Origin: Paramoeba atlantica
Taxonomy: Eukaryota; Discosea
DNA: 64,000 nt
Assembly (NCBI GenBank): GCA_977017575.1
Contig: CDRNVI010000010.1
Coordinates: 155,389-219,388, forward strand
Direction: 5' to 3'
Position numbers and translations under genes: made by a program. Shown here in pieces: positions 19,766-28,733 of this stretch. Below the pieces are notes generated by a model, which was not told where the DNA came from, ran no database searches, and was given only the letters and a program-made list of their open reading frames with translations. Each line of letters begins with the position of its first letter. The first letter of the stretch is position 1.

Positions 19766-21268
19766 TCATACCGAATCATGCATGGTAGAAGAGTAGTCGT
19801 CCCACAGCAAACAGCGTAACAAGGGGGAAGCTAACTCCTTGTACTCCTCTCCAATGACTCGCACAATTCCAATCTTAACGGATTTAGGTGACAACGGATG
19901 AGAATCCCTTACCGAGTTCTGTAAAAATATTCGAGCACGATGTACGCAATCATTCCCTAAAGTGTCTAATAAATGTCTTTTGGAATACTCTTCAGCTTCA
20001 CGAGGAACTGCAACGACTGTGTTTTCAAGGGGTTCCATTTCATGTGGCAAACTAATCGAGCTCTCGTTTCGTTCAAGAATAGCTTCAATCTCATCTACGA
20101 TATATTGTTTATCTTGCAAATCATCCTCAAACTCTAATGTAGCCATTCTTTCCTGTTCATTCGAATCTGTCAGTGTTGTGTAAATATTTTCTTTTGTTGA
20201 GTCAAATGTCTCCGTTGAGAGCTCTACGCTCTGTACCGCTTCCCTGAGATTTCGCACATTTCGTAAATCACTAAGTCGATATTCCTCCTCGTTTGGAGGC
20301 GTTGGATAATCGACCGGAAGCGGGGCCGCTGTGTTTGATAACACAGAAGGAAAAGCCTTTCGCTCGTTTCTATTTGGGCTTATAAAGTTTTTCAGTCCTG
20401 CGCCCCACTCCCGTAGCTCTCTCCTTAAATACGATGTTTGTAATAAGGAGGAAACCTTGGGCCGGTGTCCTGGATGTAAGGTCAGACATTTATGGATCAT
20501 GGATACCAAATTCGGGTTCGCCCCGGGGTGTACAGCGTCGTATTCCCCTGTGACAATTTTTTTCATCAACTCTTTCAGTCCTTTAGCTTGAAAAGGACGA
20601 CGTAGTGTCAGGAGTTCATACAAAAGAACCCCAAGGGACCAGATATCACTTTTTTGATTGTATGGACAGTGATTGCACACTTCCGGAGAGAAGTAGTACG
20701 GGGTACCACAAACGGTATGTGCGAACCCTAACGTATTCTGCAGCGTTGTGGAAATCCCGAAATCTCCAAGTTTCACGAGTCCCCCGGTAGTAAGGAAAAT
20801 ATTGGCCGCTTTTAAATCTCTATGGAGAATATTGCGCTCATGCAGGTGTTGCAACCCGAGACAAATTTGAAGAAACCAGTGCAGGATTTGTGCATCTGAA
20901 AAATAGACCACTTGCCCGGGAACCTCAAACCTCTTTCGTTGTTTTTTAATCCGAGAGGCTAAATCTCCCTCATCGGCGTATTCCATAATAATATAAATCG
21001 TGGTGTCCTCCTCGATGTGCTCCTCGTAATGAACAATATTGGGGTGCTGGATGCGGGAGAGAATATCAATTTCGCGTTTCACATCGTTAAACTCCTTAGG
21101 GGTCATGGTGGCGGTGTCGATGACTTTGCAAATGTACCGTTTGCGGTTTAAAAGGGATTGGACTAGAATCGCATCCCCAAACGAGCCTTTGCCAATCTCT
21201 CGTAGAATGCGATAACGGCTGCAGAACGAGGCGGAGTGATCCGGGCGAGAGGGCGTGTTAAACTGCAT
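19766..21268 (-). CDS. NIMA-related protein kinase (NEK)
   Basis: 500 residues from ATG 21268. The kinase domain spans about 20-285: glycine loop IGKGSFGDAILV, Lys in YICKVID, HRDLKAANIF, DFGIST, and the NEK-type activation segment VCGTPYYFSPEVC. SDIWSLGVLLYELL and the GHRP motif follow. The C-terminal 200 residues are acidic with short helical stretches (VDEIEAILERNES) and no known domain. All catalytic residues are present, so it should be active. NEK kinases act in mitosis, basal bodies and flagella, and are numerous in kinetoplastids. Substrate unknown. Confidence 0.95.
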   Translation of the reverse strand: MQFNTPSRPDHSASFCSRYRILREIGKGSFGDAILVQSLLNRKRYICKVIDTATMTPKEFNDVKREIDILSRIQHPNIVHYEEHIEEDTTIYIIMEYADEGDLASRIKKQRKRFEVPGQVVYFSDAQILHWFLQICLGLQHLHERNILHRDLKAANIFLTTGGLVKLGDFGISTTLQNTLGFAHTVCGTPYYFSPEVCNHCPYNQKSDIWSLGVLLYELLTLRRPFQAKGLKELMKKIVTGEYDAVHPGANPNLVSMIHKCLTLHPGHRPKVSSLLQTSYLRRELREWGAGLKNFISPNRNERKAFPSVLSNTAAPLPVDYPTPPNEEEYRLSDLRNVRNLREAVQSVELSTETFDSTKENIYTTLTDSNEQERMATLEFEDDLQDKQYIVDEIEAILERNESSISLPHEMEPLENTVVAVPREAEEYSKRHLLDTLGNDCVHRARIFLQNSVRDSHPLSPKSVKIGIVRVIGEEYKELASPLLRCLLWDDYSSTMHDSV

Positions 21269-21483
21269 GGTTTAACTCTAGAGACGTTGGAGCATGACGT
21301 GATTCATGAGAAAGAGGAGGAGGGAAAAAAGTAGGACGTCTAAAAGAGGTTTAAGAAGTTTAAACAAATATTTATGAGTGTAGCTACTCGAAATCTAATT
21401 TTTCATTTTCTCTTTGGTTTAACAAAGTTCATGGAAGTCTTAAATTTGAACTTGAAAATTCTTACATAATATCGGCGATACAT

Positions 21484-22125
21484 TTAAGACTCATCGAGCA
21501 ACAAGTGTTGAAATAATTTTCGCACATTGACAAACTCTCCTGTGGTGTGCGTATGCGGGAGAGAGAGAGAAGTTGTGTCTTCAGGAGAACGTGCCTCATC
21601 TGGCAACTCCATCGTATTCTCATTTTCTTGTACGGATAGAGCCACGCAACTGAGTAGCTTTTCATAACTTTGATGACGACGACCTCCAGCCACATTACTG
21701 TGTGGTCTTCGTATAGGCGCAGCACGACTGCCGTGTGTGGAGTGGAGTGTTTGTATTTCTTCCAACTGTTTTGTTTTTAATGTCTCTATCGCGGCTTGGA
21801 TTTGTTTTTGTACCTCCTTAGCTTCCGAGTGACTGTTACGATCCCCTCGTTTGAGTCGTCGGATCAGTTCTCGGTGTTTTACAAAACCCGTGTTGAGTTC
21901 TCGTAATTCTAGTCGATGTCTTCGTTGCATTCGTCCGAGAGATTCCTTTGGTTTCTCTACAATCACATTCCTTCGTTTAGTGTTTCGACGTGAGGCGACA
22001 ATTGTACGAATAGGTTTGCCTCTAGGGATGTGATGGGGTAGAGAGTGGCCTACAGGCTTTTTGGGTCCTCGAGAGAACGTTCGCTGTTCTTTTTTCTTTG
22101 TTTGCTGACGAGTCTTGGTCTTCAT
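21484..22125 (-). CDS. Basic coiled-coil protein, OTUD6-N-like, no catalytic domain
   Basis: 213 residues from ATG 22125. The first 55 residues are strongly basic (KTKTRQQTKKKEQRTFSRG), a likely nuclear or RNA-binding region. Residues about 65-130 form a charged coiled coil (RMQRRHRLELRELNTGF, then EVQKQIQAAIETLKTKQLEE). This resembles the N-terminal helical part of OTUD6 deubiquitinases, but no OTU cysteine protease domain follows. The tail is acidic. The resemblance could be coiled-coil convergence. Same strand and spacing as its neighbours, so a genuine host gene; function open. Confidence 0.6.
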   Translation of the reverse strand: MKTKTRQQTKKKEQRTFSRGPKKPVGHSLPHHIPRGKPIRTIVASRRNTKRRNVIVEKPKESLGRMQRRHRLELRELNTGFVKHRELIRRLKRGDRNSHSEAKEVQKQIQAAIETLKTKQLEEIQTLHSTHGSRAAPIRRPHSNVAGGRRHQSYEKLLSCVALSVQENENTMELPDEARSPEDTTSLSLPHTHTTGEFVNVRKLFQHLLLDES

Positions 22126-22510
22126 TTGTTATGTCATGAAATGTTTAACAAAAGGTTCTAATGTTTCGAACAGGTGAAATCGACTTTTTGAATTTGTGGT
22201 GCTTTAAATTGTGAAACTTGATCCCAACGTATTAACGAATGGTTGTATTACTCTACTAGTAATTCGTTATTCCCAAAGGTAAGTTAGTCATGCTCTATAT
22301 TTTTTGATTGCTAATTTCACGTTCATAGCGAAATTTGGAACGCAGAAAGGCGCGATGCACACCGATTTTATAGCCCATTGTCTCCATTTGATCCGTAATT
22401 CGCCTTCACCATGAGACTTCATAACGTACTGACAATACGCAAAGCCACATATTCGGCAACGAGAACATTGAAGTAATGAAATTCGTCATGCAATTCTAAA
22501 CCAAATTTCG
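22126..22510. other. Intergenic spacer
   Basis: Between the coiled-coil gene and topoisomerase small subunit. No gene or shared repeat seen. Confidence 0.4.
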
Positions 22511-23644
22511 CTAAAACCGATAGTTTTCCTCCGTTTCTTGTGCCCACTGATATTTTCCTACCAGCGATTTTGTAAAGGCTCGCTGAGGGGGAACGTTGAG
22601 TCGTCGACACCATGAAAATATAATCCGAGGATCAATATAATTCGCTTTTGAGGTCGTCGTCGAGATACTCTTGCCATCCTCCTTTATCTTTATATTCGCC
22701 TTTGCGGTCGCAAGCTGGTTGCTTACGGTCTGAATTTTATTATCAATATCACTGGGAAAAGCAATACGAGGGGGTCGTTTCGGAGGAATGGATTTCACTA
22801 CCGCATTCGGGTCCTCCGCCGCTGCTGCAATTTCTGTGTTAATCATACTTTTCCTTTTTGCAATTTTAAAAAGACTCCAACAGTCTTCATCCTCATCACT
22901 GCTGGCTACGTTCGTTGTGATTACAGAAGTCGTTGGCTTCTGAATCTCCCTTGAATCTCGGCGTCCCATTTTTCGAGGCAATTTTTTAGCTATGGTGGGG
23001 TGAACAACTTGTTTTTGTTGTCTTATCTTTGGTCGTGCTCTATCTAGTTTTTTAGATTTTTCAGATTCGGATACCGAAGATTCTTCGGTTGAGTCTTCCG
23101 AACTGCTCACAGAAGAAGAAGAGGCACTTCCTTCGCTGGTGGTTTCACTATTCGATGTGCTTTCATAGGATGATGAAGAAGTCTCGTCCTCTGTAGATGA
23201 GCTCTCGACATCGTTTCTGCCTTTCGATGCAAGGTTTTTAGAAGAGTTTACCGGAGAAGAGATTTGTTTTAGTTTCAGCGTTTTCTCACCTTTCAAATCG
23301 GGTTGAATGTTTTCTTCTTTTTTACAGGAAGCTGCTTTTGGGGTTCGTTCTGGAGTCGCACGCTCTACGTGTGAGCTTTCACTCTTTTCTTGATGGTTTG
23401 ACTCAATTTTCGAATTGATTTCTGGGATATTGCAGGGAGGATTGGGTATTGGCACCTTAATTGGTATTTTTATGGGCATTTTGATTGGTATTTTGATTGG
23501 TATTTTGATTGGCATTTTGATTGGCATCTTGATTGGTATTTTGATCGGCACCGTAGCTGGGGGCCTGTGAGGTTGTGGCACTGCGGTCTCCGTTGGAGAC
23601 GGTGAGGATGGGCTCGGCAACGATGAGGTGTTCTCGGCCGACAT
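22511..23644 (-). CDS. TOP1S: DNA topoisomerase IB small (catalytic-tyrosine) subunit
   Basis: 377 residues from ATG 23644. The last 50 residues are the C-terminal domain of topoisomerase IB: SKANYIDPRIIFSWCRRL, with the active-site Tyr336 in the SKxxY motif, then NVPPQRAFTKSLVGKYQWA. Nothing resembling the large core domain (with the RKRH catalytic residues) is present in this gene or window. Kinetoplastids encode this enzyme as two proteins, and the small one has a Ser-rich N-terminus plus this domain, exactly as here. The N-terminal region has about nine (I/M)PIK repeats (residues about 35-70) and a long Ser/Glu tract (about 145-195). The protein would pair with a large subunit to relax supercoils in nucleus and kinetoplast. 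Confidence 0.87.
   Translation of the reverse strand: MSAENTSSLPSPSSPSPTETAVPQPHRPPATVPIKIPIKMPIKMPIKIPIKIPIKMPIKIPIKVPIPNPPCNIPEINSKIESNHQEKSESSHVERATPERTPKAASCKKEENIQPDLKGEKTLKLKQISSPVNSSKNLASKGRNDVESSSTEDETSSSSYESTSNSETTSEGSASSSSVSSSEDSTEESSVSESEKSKKLDRARPKIRQQKQVVHPTIAKKLPRKMGRRDSREIQKPTTSVITTNVASSDEDEDCWSLFKIAKRKSMINTEIAAAAEDPNAVVKSIPPKRPPRIAFPSDIDNKIQTVSNQLATAKANIKIKEDGKSISTTTSKANYIDPRIIFSWCRRLNVPPQRAFTKSLVGKYQWAQETEENYRF
23450..23561 (-). repeat. 12-bp coding repeat, (I/M)PIK units
   Basis: About nine units of roughly 12 bp inside the topoisomerase small-subunit gene encode a Pro-Ile-Lys periodic stretch. The repeat is in frame and adds positive charge. Confidence 0.8.
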
Positions 23645-23886
23645 TCTAATTTAAGGGAGAATGAAAGAAGAATGTCAGCGTGCTACTATCTTAGAGGAAA
23701 CAAAGATAGTAAAATGCATATCGTAAAGCAATCAAAAAAGACAAAATTGCCATTTAAAAACAAGATTAATGACATGCATTCGGACTGAACCTTTCGGATA
23801 ACCCATGAGGAACGCCACGACCTATTTTCTTGTTTTCCTGTGTTTTTGGCTCTATCGATCCATATCCCTTCCATACGCTGCACACT

Positions 23887-26865
23887 CTATTCACCCCTCT
23901 CCGATACGTTTGGCACCCTTGGGAGTGTCCTCTTCCCAAGCAATTGGTAGTACTCATCCAAGTACGGCTTGTTGCGTGGATCGCGAATGTTAATTTTAGA
24001 ACCCGGAAGTTTCCAGAACGGGTAGTTGGTGTAAATCCTTCGTCTCGCTCGCATACGAAGCGTTCGGCTTTTTGCTTCCTCAATGATTTTTCCATGGTTG
24101 CGCAGATCACGACGAATACGCTCATCGACAGGCTTGCGTACCTTTTGTTTTTCTAAACTCGAAGTATCACTAGAGGGCTGAGCTTTGACGCGTTCTTTTC
24201 CTCGTTGGTTTAATTTTCCTCTTCGCGGAACCTGAGCAGGAATATCAGTGGGAGAAGAAAAATTCGAAATGGAAACTGATCCTTCTTCTCCATCTGTGGT
24301 TGTTCTATTCACTTGTTGAGGAAGCAGAGATTGTAGTCTTGAATTAATATCCCTGGTAGAAGACCCCGCATTCAAAATTTCAAGGTCTATCCCATTTTCG
24401 GCATTTGTTGCCTCTCCTCTATTTGAGCCCTCCTCTGTAGTGTACTCCGTGTCTGGCTGTAAAAGGAATACACGCAAATTTGACTGTGTCGCTTTGTCGG
24501 CTAATTTGTCATCTAGGGTCAAAAGACTTGGGGAATCCATTGTGTGCTTTTCCTCCGTGTGTGAAAATAACTGAAGATGACATAACGTAAACACCTGAGC
24601 GATCAACATGATTCTGTCATCATCATCCGAAAGCGAACGGTTGGGAAGAAGAAGGGAAAATAAGTTCTCTTTTTTCTCAAGATGATTTTCATCGGTTTGT
24701 GTTCTTGTTGTTCCGTAGGAACGAAAAAGTAACTCCTCCGTGGGATGCAACAAACGAACAACTCTATTGTTTGCAACACAGCTTTTTGAGGTTTGAACTT
24801 CGATTTTAAAATCATGCTGAATACAACGAAGTAACAACGTAATCGAATCTCGGATGTGGACCGCATCACTCGATTGTACAGTTTGTTGTAACGTAAGGCA
24901 AGCCTCCCGAAGAGCCACAAAAGGAATATATAACAAACAAGATTTATTAGTTTCCTCTGTTTCGTTTGCTAAGTTATTTAGCCACTGATCGACCCGTGTA
25001 AAATGCTCAACGGCAGAGGCGTCTAAAATGTAAATACGGCTAGAGAAGTCTTGCAAAATGCGCTGCAGGTCGGTAAATTGGCTAAGTAGAGGATATGAGG
25101 GATTAAGTGCGTAACAACAACTTGCCGGGTCTCGGGGAGACACATTGGAGCATACCGTGTTGACAATAATCTCATCGAATTCAGGAAAGGTTTGGGTAAG
25201 GTAAAGAAATAACGAGTGCGCAACTTCAGGGTTGGTTTCGCGATCAATTGTTTCGTACACCGTATCGGCGAAAGCAAGATCCACAGCGATGAGAGGGTCT
25301 GTGGAAGTTGTATTGGATATCTCTAGCCTATCGGGCGTGCTCCCTACTCTTTTTTCGTCCTTTTCATCAAAAGACTGCATCCGATTCCTTTCCGTCGCGT
25401 CTGTTGCTTCCAAATTTTCATTATCCGCGTTGATCGGCTGTTCCGCTTTACGCTCTTGATGTAACCGTTCAAGCTCCTTTTGCTGATATTGCAGCGCATT
25501 CACAGCGTTTTCTGTCGGATTACGCTGCAAATAGCGTTTCACCATACGAGAGTAACACGCATGGAGGTTGGCCCACTCCTTCTTTTCCCAATATTTAACA
25601 TACAACATTTTCCATGCCACACGACCGAGAGTACTTTCTCCGGAAACGCAACCCAATATCTCACCCAATGTTGTGGGATAGATTTCTATCTCGAGCGCCT
25701 GGACCTTTTGTAAAAGTTTCCACGCGGTTTCTATTTTATCCCCATCACAAAGAATTTTAACGTACGCATCATAGTGATCCGCGCCAAACGCATTTCCTCT
25801 ATTGTTCCCCCTTTCCTTAGTGTGTCGGAGCCAATCACTCAGCAAATGCGTAGCCTCCTTCACCAAAGGCTTTTCCGGGGTGGAGAGATACGCCAGACGA
25901 CCCAGCGCACGTAAATATACCCCATAGGGGTCTTTTCCCCCTTGATCTGGACCACATAACACTTGGACGATCTCCCCCACCTCCGAGGCCGTTTCCGCCC
26001 ACCCCAGGGCCGCAAACGCGTGTTTTGGGAGTATTCGCCTCCAGTTCTTCTCCGGGAATAACTCACACACCACAGGGTCGCTGATATCGCCCCCTAGAAC
26101 CTCCAAATGCCAATCCAACCACTCCAGAGCTTTGCCTCTCTCATGGACCGCACAGAGCAATCGGATATACGCCGCAACCACCAGCGAGTTATGCAAAATT
26201 TCGTTCCGATGCTGAAAAACCGAAAACGAGTCCTCCAGAAAAGTACCCGAAAGCGGGGAACACGAAACGGTACGCTCGAGCGCGAGAAACAGCGTGCGGT
26301 AAAACACCGGATCCTCCAGCAGCGCGGCACTCACCGCCACAACACTCGGGCTATGCTGTCCTTGCGGGGCAGCTGTTTTCGTAAACACCAACTCCAGCCC
26401 TGCCGTGTCCCCAACGCTTTTTAACACTTTTAAATAGGTTAACACGACCCCGCGTGAAAAAGTGTGTCGGTGGAGCAAATTCCGATAAAGCGCATGAATT
26501 TTCGGGATCATTTTATCCATTCTTTCGGTTTCATTTCCCTCTACGGTTTGCTGCACCCACTGTTTGGTCCATTTCAGCAGCTCCACCGCTCGACACGGGG
26601 GGAGACGGAAATGGGACTGCGTGAGTAGCTCGAGCAGTACCCAGGGCGGGGTGTTCCAGCACTCACAGGCGGGAATCAGCGCAGCGCGCAGCGGGGCATC
26701 GAGAGCGTATTGCTTTAACGCTTTCGGAACCGTTGGGGTCGCAAAGGAGGCGTTTGCGGGGGTGAGCGCGCGAATCGCGGGAGCGTTTTTTACGGGACAA
26801 AGAGGAGATGACGGGGAGGAGACACAGGGGAGACAACGTAGAAAGGGTGTACGGAAACGCGACAC
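23887..26865 (-). CDS. PPR-repeat protein with C-terminal PIN-like nuclease domain
   Basis: 992 codons, with no in-frame ATG upstream of residue about 113. The best start is GTG at 26865 in a good context (ACCGTGT), giving a basic, Ser/Cys-rich presequence-like N-terminus (SRFRTPFLRCLPC). Helical repeats fill about 50-480 and one is a clear PPR (YDAYVKILCDGDKIETAWKL). A PIN-like domain spans about 608-800, with acidic residues in IYILDASA, VALREACL, DDDDRIMLIA and LLTLDDKLADKA. This arrangement suggests a mitochondrial RNA-binding endonuclease, by analogy with PRORP, but no PRORP signature was recognised. The basic C-terminus (MRARRRIYTNYPFWKLPG) may bind RNA. It is the largest gene in the window. 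Confidence 0.72.
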   Translation of the reverse strand: MSRFRTPFLRCLPCVSSPSSPLCPVKNAPAIRALTPANASFATPTVPKALKQYALDAPLRAALIPACECWNTPPWVLLELLTQSHFRLPPCRAVELLKWTKQWVQQTVEGNETERMDKMIPKIHALYRNLLHRHTFSRGVVLTYLKVLKSVGDTAGLELVFTKTAAPQGQHSPSVVAVSAALLEDPVFYRTLFLALERTVSCSPLSGTFLEDSFSVFQHRNEILHNSLVVAAYIRLLCAVHERGKALEWLDWHLEVLGGDISDPVVCELFPEKNWRRILPKHAFAALGWAETASEVGEIVQVLCGPDQGGKDPYGVYLRALGRLAYLSTPEKPLVKEATHLLSDWLRHTKERGNNRGNAFGADHYDAYVKILCDGDKIETAWKLLQKVQALEIEIYPTTLGEILGCVSGESTLGRVAWKMLYVKYWEKKEWANLHACYSRMVKRYLQRNPTENAVNALQYQQKELERLHQERKAEQPINADNENLEATDATERNRMQSFDEKDEKRVGSTPDRLEISNTTSTDPLIAVDLAFADTVYETIDRETNPEVAHSLFLYLTQTFPEFDEIIVNTVCSNVSPRDPASCCYALNPSYPLLSQFTDLQRILQDFSSRIYILDASAVEHFTRVDQWLNNLANETEETNKSCLLYIPFVALREACLTLQQTVQSSDAVHIRDSITLLLRCIQHDFKIEVQTSKSCVANNRVVRLLHPTEELLFRSYGTTRTQTDENHLEKKENLFSLLLPNRSLSDDDDRIMLIAQVFTLCHLQLFSHTEEKHTMDSPSLLTLDDKLADKATQSNLRVFLLQPDTEYTTEEGSNRGEATNAENGIDLEILNAGSSTRDINSRLQSLLPQQVNRTTTDGEEGSVSISNFSSPTDIPAQVPRRGKLNQRGKERVKAQPSSDTSSLEKQKVRKPVDERIRRDLRNHGKIIEEAKSRTLRMRARRRIYTNYPFWKLPGSKINIRDPRNKPYLDEYYQLLGKRTLPRVPNVSERGE

Positions 26866-27207
26866 GGTGGGGGAAGGGAAGGGAGGGGGTTTAAGGTTGT
26901 GGAGTACAGATTTGTGTGATAAAAGTAAGCCGGTTCAGCGTCATGTTGAAGAGGGGAGCAAGTAAACGTTTTTTCTACAAGAATTTTTGATGTAAAATAG
27001 TGTTTTTGCGATCAAAGGATCATTTCTATGCTTTTGAAATTTATACCACATATCTTTCTTAGACGATTTAATCCACCGAAATAAACGGTTTCAACTCTCC
27101 TCAATTTAAAGGACTTCATCGTCTCCTTTACCACTCACCTCCACTTTTTACTTTTACGCAACACCTCTTTGCTTATCTTCCTGTCTTTTTCCCTCCATTA
27201 CCTCTAC
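26866..27207. other. Intergenic spacer, leader of the PPR-PIN gene
   Basis: On the coding strand a C/T-rich tract (CCCCCTCCCTTCCCTTCCCC) lies immediately before the GTG start of the PPR-PIN gene. No other feature seen. Confidence 0.4.
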
Positions 27208-27672
27208 CTACTTCCGACGTGCCAGCACACCCTGGACCCTCCCATGGCGTCCGGAGGTCTTCGTGTGCTGCCCCCGCACCCTGTGGCCATAGTAATGCCG
27301 AATCCCACGATGCGCGCGGATCTTCTTCAGACGCTCCAAATCCTCTCGGATTTTGTTATCCCAGCTCACCGAGGTGCAGTGCTCGGAGTTCCCCGTGGTA
27401 CGGTCCTTTTTACGGTTCAGCATCCATTCCGGGATGTTAAACTTTTGAGGGGACGCGATCACCTCCGCGATACGCTCCAGCTCTACCGGGGTGAGAGTCC
27501 CGGCCCGACGGTTAGGGTCAATTCCAGCCTTTTTGGTCACCACCAGAGCCATGCGAACCCCAATGCCTTTGACCATACGAAGCGCGTAGGGAATTTTACG
27601 TTTCCCGTCCAAATTGGTGTTGGACATTCGGATAATGTGCGTGAATTCGGGAGGGGCGACAGAGAGGGACAT
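27208..27672 (-). CDS. RPS18: 40S ribosomal protein uS13 (S18)
   Basis: 154 residues from ATG 27672 (MSLSVAPPEFTHIIRMSNTN). The frame is open further upstream, but that part is C/T-rich leader. Family motifs are all present: NTNLDGKRKIPYAL, the helix-two-turn-helix RMVKGIGVRMALVV, RIAEVIASPQKFNIPEWMLN, LKKIRAHRGIRHYYGHRVRG and the basic tail QHTKTSGRHGR. Length equals other eukaryotic S18. The protein sits in the small-subunit head and contacts P-site tRNA and the large subunit. Confidence 0.96.
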   Translation of the reverse strand: MSLSVAPPEFTHIIRMSNTNLDGKRKIPYALRMVKGIGVRMALVVTKKAGIDPNRRAGTLTPVELERIAEVIASPQKFNIPEWMLNRKKDRTTGNSEHCTSVSWDNKIREDLERLKKIRAHRGIRHYYGHRVRGQHTKTSGRHGRVQGVLARRK

Positions 27673-27963
27673 TGGGGGAGGGAATAAAACGGGTTGAAAA
27701 GGATAAAAAAGGGTTTGGAAAATAGAGAAAGATGTGAGGAAGGCTCGAAAATGTAATGGAAATACCCAAAACAGATCCTTTTTTGAACCAAACTTTGAAA
27801 TCAAAAGCCATTCCTTCAAGTCTTTCATCCGAACTGAACTTCGATACCTTCTATTCCCACCTTCTTTTCTTCCTTAAAACCTTCTTTTCCTCAAAAAAAC
27901 ACTTTCACACTTTCTCCTCACCCCAAAAGAACCCCCCTTTCCCCTCTTTCCCTCCCCTCTCCC

Positions 27964-28449
27964 CTACAAACACCGCGCGCGTACAAAATTATACGGCACC
28001 GGGGCCACCCTCACCGCCTTTCTTTTACTCTTCACCACCCCTGCCACCACCCCCCCTCCCGGCTGCCGTTTCATCCCCCCCCTCCCCTTCCCCCCCTCCT
28101 TTCTCAGCTTCGCCAGCTCCCCCATCCGTGCCGCGTGGGCCTCGGCGCAGCGCGAGAGCCGCACGTGCTCGACGCGGACGCAGATGCGTTTCCGCAGCAC
28201 GCGGCTGCCGACGCGCTTGTTCACCACGACCCCAAACCCCCGGGGGGTGACGTTCCACACGACCCCGGTCTTCCCGTGGTAGAACTTGTGCGGCATCCCC
28301 TCCCGGATGGAGGGGTCCGCGACGACGTCGACGTAGTCCCCGATTTTAATCGGGGTGAGAGAGGGGCGGATCCCGGGCACCCCGTGCCGGCGAAACTTTT
28401 TCGCAAACAGGGTGCGGGTGCCGTGGCGCAGTCCCCAGGAGTGTACCAT
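27964..28449 (-). CDS. RPL21: 60S ribosomal protein eL21
   Basis: 161 residues from ATG 28449 (MVHSWGLRHGTRTLFAKKFR). The frame extends upstream through C/T-rich leader and is not used. The SH3-like domain is recognisable: IKIGDYVDVVADPSIREGMP, then FYHGKTGVVWNVTPRGFGVV and RVLRKRICVRVEHVRLSRC. The C-terminus carries a Gly/Arg/Lys-rich stretch before PVPYNFVRARCL. Local GC content is much higher than in the surrounding spacers, as is common in highly expressed genes. First gene of the directional cluster next to the transposon-rich region. Confidence 0.95.
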   Translation of the reverse strand: MVHSWGLRHGTRTLFAKKFRRHGVPGIRPSLTPIKIGDYVDVVADPSIREGMPHKFYHGKTGVVWNVTPRGFGVVVNKRVGSRVLRKRICVRVEHVRLSRCAEAHAARMGELAKLRKEGGKGRGGMKRQPGGGVVAGVVKSKRKAVRVAPVPYNFVRARCL

Positions 28450-28677
28450 GGTGGGGGGTGGGTGGGGAGGAAAAGGTTGAGGAGAAACAAAAAGAAGACT
28501 TCGGAAGGAATAAAAAAGTGGTGGAGGGAGAGAAAGGGAAAAGCGTACTTGGGAATACACAGAGGAAAAAAAGTAAAGAGGTAAAAAAAATAGGAGAAAA
28601 GTAGTGGTCAAATTTTTAATTTTGTGAAAACAAATCCCGAAAAAAAAGTAGTTTGTAAAAAGCTTCCCCCTGGCCCA

Positions 28678-28733
28678 GTTAGCGCACGCCCCTACGGTAC
28701 CCGTTTAGCACCGCGGCGTGCGCTAAAAACTTC
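28678..28733. repeat. GC-rich inverted repeat at the host/transposon boundary
   Basis: TTAGCGCACGCC at about 28678 is perfectly complemented by GGCGTGCGCTAA ending near 28730, a 12-bp stem with a 30-nt loop. It lies about 230 bp upstream of eL21 and marks the start of the repeat-rich region. It could act as a transcription signal or be a transposon relic. Confidence 0.55.

Noticed and set aside
27673-27828. N-terminal extension of uS13
   Set aside because: The open frame upstream of ATG 27672 is C/T-rich leader; S18 homologues start at the chosen Met and the length then fits the family.
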